From NCBI RefSeq assembly GCF_029227915.1, contig NC_079880.1, positions 9,389,501-9,453,500 on the forward strand: a DNA stretch of 64,000 bases, in the 5' to 3' direction. This DNA is from Hydractinia symbiolongicarpus (Eukaryota > Cnidaria > Hydrozoa > Anthoathecata > Hydractiniidae). The notes under the pieces are model-generated. The model worked only from the letters and a program-made list of their open reading frames with translations. It did not search any database and had not been told where the DNA came from. Numbering within the stretch: the stretch's first letter is position 1; each line of letters begins with the position of its first letter. This document shows positions 57,671-64,000 of the stretch, one piece after another. Made by a program: the position numbers and the translations under genes.

Positions 57671-60379
57671 TAACTTTATTGCGCCGAGCTGAAAGGTCTA
57701 GAAAAAAACGCCATTAATTCAAAAAAGCCCAGACCGCCTTTAAGAACAATCCATACAAGGCAGGAAAAGATCTTCTTGACCCGAAGTGCAAATCAGTTTT
57801 AAGGGTCGAACAAGAAACGCTGGATAACTTTAAACTTGAATCAGTTAAGGACAAATTGTATGATGTACCTTTAGGTAATCTAGATGGGTTATCATCCACT
57901 CCACCTCTTTTGAAATCGTTTCCAGTTTCTGTCTTTAAATATGAAGATTTTATGAAAGTTCTTGTCACTCGGCGAAATGGTTCTTCCCCAGACATCAATG
58001 GGATAACTTATAAAGTTTATAAAAAATGTAATAAAGTAAATACTGTTTTGTTTAATGTTTTTAAGTCTTGTTTCAAAAATTGTGTTGTCCCTATTCAATG
58101 GCGTTGTGCTCGTGAAGTTTATATTCCCAAATCAAAAACTCCTATGGAGTCTAATATTAAACACTTTCGATCTATCGCATTATTAAATGTCGAAGGCAAG
58201 CTTTTATTTAGCCTTGTATCAAGGCGATTAGAAGCTCACATTATACATAATAACATATTCATTAACACGTCGGTTTAGAAGGGTTGTATGGAGAAAGTCC
58301 CAGGATGCTGGGAACACATGTCAATGGTTTGGTCTGCACTTAAAGAGGCCCGGGCCAAAAAATCACACCTTGCAAATATATGGCTGGATATTGCAAATGC
58401 GTATCCTTCAATTCCACACAAGCTTATATTTTTTGCACTGGAAAGGTATGGAGTCCCTCAGAGTTGGATATCATTCATTAAGTCATACTATGTTGGTTTA
58501 TATAGCAAATCGTTTTCTTTGTCTGCACCAAGCAACTGGCACAAGCATATGCGAGGTATTTTTGCAGGTTGCACTCTTTCCATCATTTTGTTTCTTGCTG
58601 GTATAAACAATATTCTTGAATACACTATTGCGGCACCGGCCCCAAATTATATTACTTCTAAAAACGTGCCCCTTCCTTGATATGGATGATATCAACCTAA
58701 TGTCATCCTCTGTCTGTGGAGCGCAAAGCCTCCTTTCCAGGTGCGTCACTGCTTTAAAATGGGCTGGCATGAGTTTTTGCCCTCGTAAGTCAAGGAGCAT
58801 AATCCTTATAAAAGGTAGATCTGTAAACTCCACACCTTTTTCTGTGTCTCACATCTCGTCACAAACCGACTTCTCTTCATTCATCCCGTCAATCCATTCA
58901 TCGCCAGTTTGTTTCCTCGGTCGCATTATTGATGGTACGACTTCAGATGCTAAAGCAATCAACGAGCTAGATAATAAGCTAATAACCGGTCTTACAATCA
59001 TATACGGTTCGTGTTTCGTAGGGACCCAAAAACTATGGATTTTGCAAAACCTTCTAATTCCTCGAATCCAATGGCTAATTCTTATTTATGAAGTTCCAAT
59101 ATCTCGGGTTACAAGGCTGGAGTAGAAGATCTCAACTGTCATTAGAAAATGGCTATCTCTGCACAATTCCACGTCAAATATTTGCCTATATAGCTCCTCC
59201 TCACCTTGTCCAATGCCAATTAAGAGCTTGACGTCATTGCTTACATGCTCTAAAATAAGTGGTCATTTACTTTTACGCGATTCCAAAGATCCTCTTGTGT
59301 CTAACAGTGCACCTACTTTGAAAGTTGGCATGTGGAAAGTGGACAACGCAGTAAGAACAGCAGAGGCAGAGGTGAAAATAAAGTCAGTCGTGGGAACTCC
59401 CCAGTATGGCAAAGCAGGCCTAGGGATTAACAAATCTTTTAAAATTCCGATTTCAAAACAGTGCTATGCGTATCGTAAATTAATATCGAACACAGCTTAA
59501 GATATCGATGAGGAAGGCAACATGGGTAGAGCATTGCAGTTGCAAGTGCAGGGTCAGTGGACGAGATGGGAAAATCTCAAAAAACGATCTATCTTGGAAT
59601 TCCATTTTTGCCATGTCCCCACACTTGCTTTCCTTCTGTCTTGCTTCTACTTACGATGTTCTTCCCTCACCTAGCAATTTAAAGCGCTGGAACGTTTGTA
59701 CTGAATCTGCTTGTGCCTTACGTTCCAATCAAGTATGTACAACAGCGCATATTTTAGGCGCTTGCAAGGTTGCTCTATCACAAGGAAGGTTCACTTTCCG
59801 ACACGATGCTGTGCTTCGTGGGCTCCTGTTAAGTCTAGAGCGTTTTTCATCTGAAGTTGTCCCGGAAACGAAAAAGCACCTTAAAGTGTCATTTGTAAAA
59901 GCAGGTAGCTATTCATCCGCTAAAAGATCAAAACCAACTGGTCTATTCACCATGCTAGTGACTGGGTGATGTTAGCAGATCTGAATGAAGGATTTGTGTT
60001 TCCTGGCCATATTGCAATCACATCCCTCAGGCCAGACATTGTAATATACTCAAATTGTTCTAAGCGCATCATCATTATTGAACTTACTTGTCCTTGAGAG
60101 GAAAACATGGGATCCTGGCATTCCACCAAGCTTTTCAAATACTTCCCTTTGGTCGAGGTAATACGTAGCAACGGGTGGTTTCCGCATCTTTTTGCAGTAG
60201 AAGTGGGTGCTAGGGGCTACTCTTTAAGGTCTCTAACTTGCTGTCTAAAAAGCCTCGGTTTCGCTAGCAAATCTGCGTTTTTAACCGCCCGCAAGCTTGG
60301 CAATATAAGCATGAAAGCATCCTTTTGCATTTGGATTGCACGAGACTCACCACATTGGTCACAAGATCTTACGCACTGA
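57671..60379 (+). pseudogene. RLE-type LINE RT and endonuclease, unit 2
   Basis: Same domain order and same breaks as unit 1: TAG at 58276, frameshift near 58679 just before 'DMDDINLMSSS', TAG at 59123, TAA at 59498, frameshift near 59580, lost knuckle Cys in 'CALRSNQVCTTAH', frameshift near 59965, TGA at 60097 inside the endonuclease ('ELTCP' then stop) and TGA at 60377. One difference from unit 1 is Ile-Thr-Tyr for Ile-Pro-Tyr in the RT entry motif ('DINGITYKVYKK'). All breaks predate the duplication. Confidence 0.88.
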
Positions 60380-61411
60380 AGTCCGCCAACATTGCCACGA
60401 CCAAAGGATAGTATACCTCATGAAAAATCCTCGTCTGTTACCAAATCCATTAAAAGTCCATCTTCAGCCATCTCTGACATGCCAAAACCCACGGAACACC
60501 ATAACCTTAGCCAGGAACTTAAACAAAAGGTGAGCATCGTTCACGCTGGTTTGATAAACAAGGGGAACACATGCTACGCAAACACCATTTTGCAAGCATT
60601 AACGGTTCTTCCAAGACTTTGGTCTCAATTACCATCAGAGTCCTCTTTGTCATCTCCTCTAGTAAAGTCTATAGTCCTAAATATGTCACTACTGAATCGT
60701 TCTCGTTCACCAATTGATCCTTCCAATTTCTTAGGAGCACTGCAAAACAGAATGCATGCTCTAAACAATAACGCGTTTTATCACAATCACCAACAAGATG
60801 TGCCCGAGATCCTTCAAGTTGTTTTTGACGAAATTATTGGATCTTCCCCTTTGGTTGACAATCTACTGTCTGTAACTGTGACCACAACAACGTCATGCAA
60901 CTCCTGTTGTTTCTCCACTTCCAGGGAACAAAAGGATTCAATTCTAATTTTACCAACGTGTAAGTCAATAGCAGACTTTTTTAACAAATTTTTACAACCT
61001 CAAGAACTTCTAGGTGACAACAAGTGGTTCTGCCCCCAGTGTTCATCGCAAGAGGCCACAATTGAAACTCAGATTTTTAATTGCGGCGACTTCCTTGTTG
61101 TACAATTGTTAAGATACACATCAGTAAATGGGTCTTCTTTTAAAGACAACAAGTTAGTCAATTGCTTACCTAAAAGACATCATGTCTTAAAGGTAGCATC
61201 TCACCCAACTGACGATGTGTCTTTCAACAACAAGTATAACTTGGTTGCTACCATTAACCACTCAGGTACATTAAAAGCAGGTCATTACTGGGCCTTCATT
61301 AAGGACCAACAAAACACCTGGTTCAAATGCAATGATCGCTGTATTTCTCAAGTAGACACATTCCACTTGAATAATTCTTCGTCATACATACTTTTCTTTT
61401 CCAGAAATTAG
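60380..61411 (+). CDS. USP (ubiquitin-specific protease) domain of the LINE, unit 2, open and complete
   Basis: ATG at 60392 gives 339 residues with no internal stop. USP boxes, by residue: Cys box 'GLINKGNTCYANTILQAL' (catalytic Cys61), QQD box 'NHQQDVPEILQVVFDEI' (133-147), zinc-ribbon pairs C169/C172 and C214/C217, 'CGDFLVVQLLRYT' (231-243), His box 'INHSGTLKAGHYWAFIKD' (His298) and 'WFKCNDRC' (Asn314/Asp315). At about 340 residues it is near the minimal size of a USP catalytic core. USPs remove ubiquitin from proteins. In a LINE it could be a domain of the polyprotein acting on ubiquitin in the host cell, or, less likely, a self-processing protease. It is in frame with the endonuclease, parted by a TGA (60377-60379) that is TGC in the copy at 3388-3390. 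Whether it is translated now is unknown. Confidence 0.88.
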   Translation, partial: SPPTLPRPKDSIPHEKSSSVTKSIKSPSSAISDMPKPTEHHNLSQELKQKVSIVHAGLINKGNTCYANTILQALTVLPRLWSQLPSESSLSSPLVKSIVLNMSLLNRSRSPIDPSNFLGALQNRMHALNNNAFYHNHQQDVPEILQVVFDEIIGSSPLVDNLLSVTVTTTTSCNSCCFSTSREQKDSILILPTCKSIADFFNKFLQPQELLGDNKWFCPQCSSQEATIETQIFNCGDFLVVQLLRYTSVNGSSFKDNKLVNCLPKRHHVLKVASHPTDDVSFNNKYNLVATINHSGTLKAGHYWAFIKDQQNTWFKCNDRCISQVDTFHLNNSSSYILFFSRN

Positions 61412-62420
61412 CTTATTTGTATGTCACACAACAAATGGGGGAGGGAATCCATGACCCTAGCGGTTTTATTTACCCCATTTGATTTATGTTGGTCAGTGCA
61501 CCGTGAAACCGGAGTTTGCTCGCTCCTCTCTTTGTATAGAGACACTGTAAGAAGCACAGCAAGGGGGCTTGATATCATATCTTGTCTTTGGGCTTAACGA
61601 TCCCACTTATTACCCCAGTCCAGTAGGGAGGCAGAGTTTGCTCACTTTGCTTTCAGGATTGACAATCCTGCTGCCCTTAGTCATTTTAGAAGAAGCTTTG
61701 CAAGGGGGTTAGATTTTCTTATCTGGTCTTCGTGGTGTTACGCCCACGCATATTACCCCAGTTATGACAGGCTGGTACTGTCATTAGGCAGGTCCACAGC
61801 AACAATTATCTGTGTAAGGCTGAGTGTTGGAGCTCCATAACACATGTGGAAAGCTACAGCCAGGGTCACAAGTCCTGGCGCGCAGATAGTTGTTTGCTTC
61901 TTAAACACATTCTCTAAAGAATAGTTTTAAATTTATCCGTTTAAGGATATTCACGTTATGATAAGTTTTTTTTATCTCATTTGTACCTATTCAATTCATT
62001 TTGAATTGCTTTAATATTTATTGTTTAGTGTTGTGTTCTGTCGCTGTTGTATTTTTCTGCCTTTTACGGTCAATGTTTTTAGGAAATCCTTGCAAAAAGG
62101 GGGATTTTGCTTTTTCGAAAAATCTCTAGAGGGTTGCAACCTCTAACTATAGTAGAAGCAGCTGTCATTAGACAAGAATTATCATTACAGCTAGCTGTTT
62201 TGTCACCTCATTATCACTGTGTGGGCCGTTGGATGTTGCCGGGAGTTGTCTAGTAGAGCGCGGGCCCTAATTGGGTCTGCGTCGTTCAAAATGAGCATTA
62301 AATACTCTAGGACTCTCCATCTAAGCCATGGCCCCTCCTGGAAATAACAGACAGGGTATATCCCTCGATATTTGTGAGGCTAGCCATGTGAAATATGCAC
62401 ATCTATCTATCTATCTATGG
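61412..62420 (+). other. LINE 3' UTR with two tail modules and (ATCT)n end, unit 2
   Basis: Tail module 1 at 61558-61622 (GCAAGGGGGCTTGAT ... CTTGTCTTTGG ... CCACTTATTACCCCAGT). A diverged module 2 at 61702-61765 (GCAAGGGGGTTAGAT ... CTGGTCTTCG ... ATTACCCCAGT). The end is ATCTATCTATCTATC at about 62402-62417. Such tail structures may be recognised by the RT for target-primed priming; that is inference. Confidence 0.65.
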
Positions 62421-63180
62421 TATTGTCCCTCGTGTCGAAAGGCCAGAAAACAAAAGGTATCTCAACACAGTCAGTGACATGACTATAAACGTCAAACCGG
62501 CTATTTTTATAGCCACATCTGTCTAGGTTAAAATGACTGCTGCGGGAGAGTTTGTTTTCACTACAGTAAATCGCGCATGCACAGAAAATTACCGTCAGTG
62601 ATTAACCCGGATCCAAGAATGAGCCCATAATCTACACTCGTCAAAAGAAAGTCCAGTCTTAGACGAAGTGTGTGTAATGATAATACTTGGGTAGCAATTG
62701 TGTAGAGGATTACTTAGATTGTGGACTATTAAATGTAATTTGGGTGCGGTAGCCTCAGGCAACCAAATCAAAGCCTCTTCTGTGAGAGTTTGACTGCAAA
62801 AAGTCCGTATTTCCCGTGCCTGTTCTGCTACACGATTTTGTGTATTACTGATCTGCATCATTGTCGTCCTGTTATCGCCCGCGTTTTACTTAAAGGGGCA
62901 CTCCAGTGAAAAAAAAATATTTGAAAAAAATGTTATTTTTATAAGACAATACATAAATATGTCAAAATAAACCTTTTACAATCGTTAAAAATCTTTATTT
63001 ATACCTTAATCGCGTCCGTAAACATCTTCAATTTCAAATAAATTTGCAAGGTCGCGTAAAGTCGAGAGGACTAGGTCCGAATAAATTAGCATACGTCACA
63101 TCGTGCAAAAAGTCCGTGAGCTCAGCAGCACGCCTTCTAAAAGTTTTGTTTACTTACTGTTTACATTGTTCGTTGATAAG
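62421..63180 (+). other. Upstream region of the P2X7-like gene, unit 2
   Basis: Copy of 55941-56699, with the same GGGGCACTCCAGTG phrase at about 62895 and the same unassigned minus-strand ORF (62595-62861). Confidence 0.4.
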
Positions 63181-63975
63181 ATGTCTTGTAATAATGACGA
63201 AGAATATAACTTAGAAAGCTCAGAATCGGATAATTCTCTTCATGAAAAAGACTTTACAAAGCTACAGCCATACGAATTTGAACCTCTTGTGTCTGACGAG
63301 GAAGAAGTTAGTAACGGTGTAGAAAATGACGAGGTTTCTTTTACTGATGCAGAGCCACGTACGGGTAATGCAAATTGGTGTGAATGTGGAAATTGTTGAG
63401 CAATGGAAACCGATACTGAAAGCGTGTGCTGTGTCGAGTCAAACGAAATTCCTGATGAGTTTTTCCAAGGTAGGTAGGATATATACTGCAAATATAATTT
63501 TTTTCTAAGCGAAATTTTCCTTTTTAAACAAATAAAAAATATATTTCATCGCTTTTCTTTTACATTCTTTTCGTCAAAAACTTTATCTTTTGCTTCAATA
63601 AAATAATCTTTCATCACTTTTTTTTTACTTCACAAGCCAATTTATTTTTATTTCACGGTTCAACAATCTAATTCCTCCGCATGCGCTTTTTTTTGCACAC
63701 AAATGCAAAGAAATCTTATGTAATGTTACATTTTCTCCGTGATGGAGAACATTGAAATGCGTGATCGAAAGATCGAATAAGGTTCGTGTGGAAATGATAA
63801 GTTAGTAAAACGGGGGTATAAATATTGTATAATTGAAAATCACTCTTATCATAGGTCATAAATGCGTTACAGAAGCTGCTGATTTTCAAGTGGTTGTTTT
63901 GACAAAAGCTGTTTTAGAAACTGCGTTATCTGCATTGCATGATTTGAGAGGAGACACTTTAGAATTAAAAAATGA
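63181..63975 (+). CDS. P2X7-like cysteine domain gene, exons A and B (unit 2), continues past the window
   Basis: Exon A 63181-63469 and exon B 63855-63975 join in phase (G|GT = Gly) to give '...EIPDEFFQ-G-HKCVTEA' and 'ALHDLRGDTLELKNE', then a donor GTAAGT at 63976. Cys pattern: 'WCECGNC', 'ESVCC', 'HKC', matching the C-terminal cytoplasmic-domain family of P2X7 receptors that occurs in many stand-alone cnidarian genes. The next exon, expected to carry a 'YRxxAYRQ' type motif, lies outside the window. The in-frame TGA between 'CGNC' and 'AMET' (63397-63399) is shared with unit 1; if real, the gene is a pseudogene despite good splice sites. Confidence 0.68.
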
Positions 63976-64000
63976 GTAAGTAGCTCAACCTCGTTTCCAA

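Larger units (their letters stand above)
57461..63941 (+). repeat. Tandem duplication, unit 2 (6481 bp)
   Basis: Second unit, near-identical to 51457-57460 but with 477 bp (61202-61678) that unit 1 lacks. It is followed by the true continuation of the P2X7-like exon, so unit 2 carries the ancestral right junction and unit 1 the ancestral left junction. Confidence 0.93.

Noticed and set aside
63397-63399. Selenocysteine reading of the TGA in the P2X7-like exon
   Set aside because: No SECIS-like element is visible and the position is variable in this family as I remember it; a nonsense mutation is simpler.
51457-63941. The whole tandem duplication as a pure assembly error
   Set aside because: Not excluded, but a 477-bp length difference, a coding difference and a 7-bp microhomology at a shifted junction fit a real event; long reads must decide.

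Overview
The window looks like accessory DNA from a cnidarian nuclear genome, probably hydrozoan-like. That placement rests on AT-rich composition, short introns with GT-AG sites, and protein families I associate with cnidarian repeats (P2X7-like cysteine domain genes, YqaJ-PHD genes, an uncharacterised multi-exon 'FWHDGS' family). All of it was read by eye; no search was run. Almost everything is mobile elements at different stages of decay, many nested in one another. There are no bacterial operons, rRNA genes or CRISPR arrays.

Layout: 1.1-2.4 kb decayed Ty3/gypsy pol (+). 2.6-3.45 kb fragment of a LINE with a ubiquitin-protease domain (-). 6.17-7.12 kb a three-exon gene for a secreted protein (-), the best host-gene candidate. 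9.1-11.4 kb a DDE-like DNA transposon with motif arrays at both ends. 12.3-15.1 kb decayed LINE (+). 15.13-17.53 kb Polinton PolB remnant (-). 20.3-23.4 kb Penelope-like element (PLE) copy 1, split by a 3.96 kb Helitron with both termini visible (23396-27356). 27.36-31.69 kb PLE-linked 'X' region carrying an ORF1-type retroposon. 31.69-34.5 kb piggyBac. 36.0-36.6 kb foldback element. 37.42-37.49 kb tRNA halves in reversed order. 38.1-43.4 kb multi-exon repeat-family pseudogene interrupted by a LINE. 43.4-49.46 kb PLE copy 2, X-prime, PLE copy 3. 49.75-51.1 kb a second, divergent LINE/USP copy (-). 51.1-64 kb a YqaJ-PHD fragment, then a 6-kb tandem duplication holding a tRNA-SINE, the LINE and the first exons of a P2X7-like gene.

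Main observation: an R2-superclade (restriction-like-endonuclease) LINE whose C-terminus is a complete ubiquitin-specific protease (USP, peptidase C19) domain. It occurs four times in the window, in at least two divergent lineages. Two copies share the same GC-rich 3' tail modules, and one fragment keeps the endonuclease and USP regions in one open frame. In the best copy (60380-61411) the USP domain is open and keeps its Cys, His and Asn/Asp boxes, while the upstream reverse transcriptase is broken.

Other notable structures: a tandem duplication with a 7-bp microhomology junction that cuts a P2X7-like exon; a Helitron whose empty site is visible in another PLE copy; a hairpin insertion with a 12-bp target duplication; and a tRNA-like sequence in circularly permuted order.
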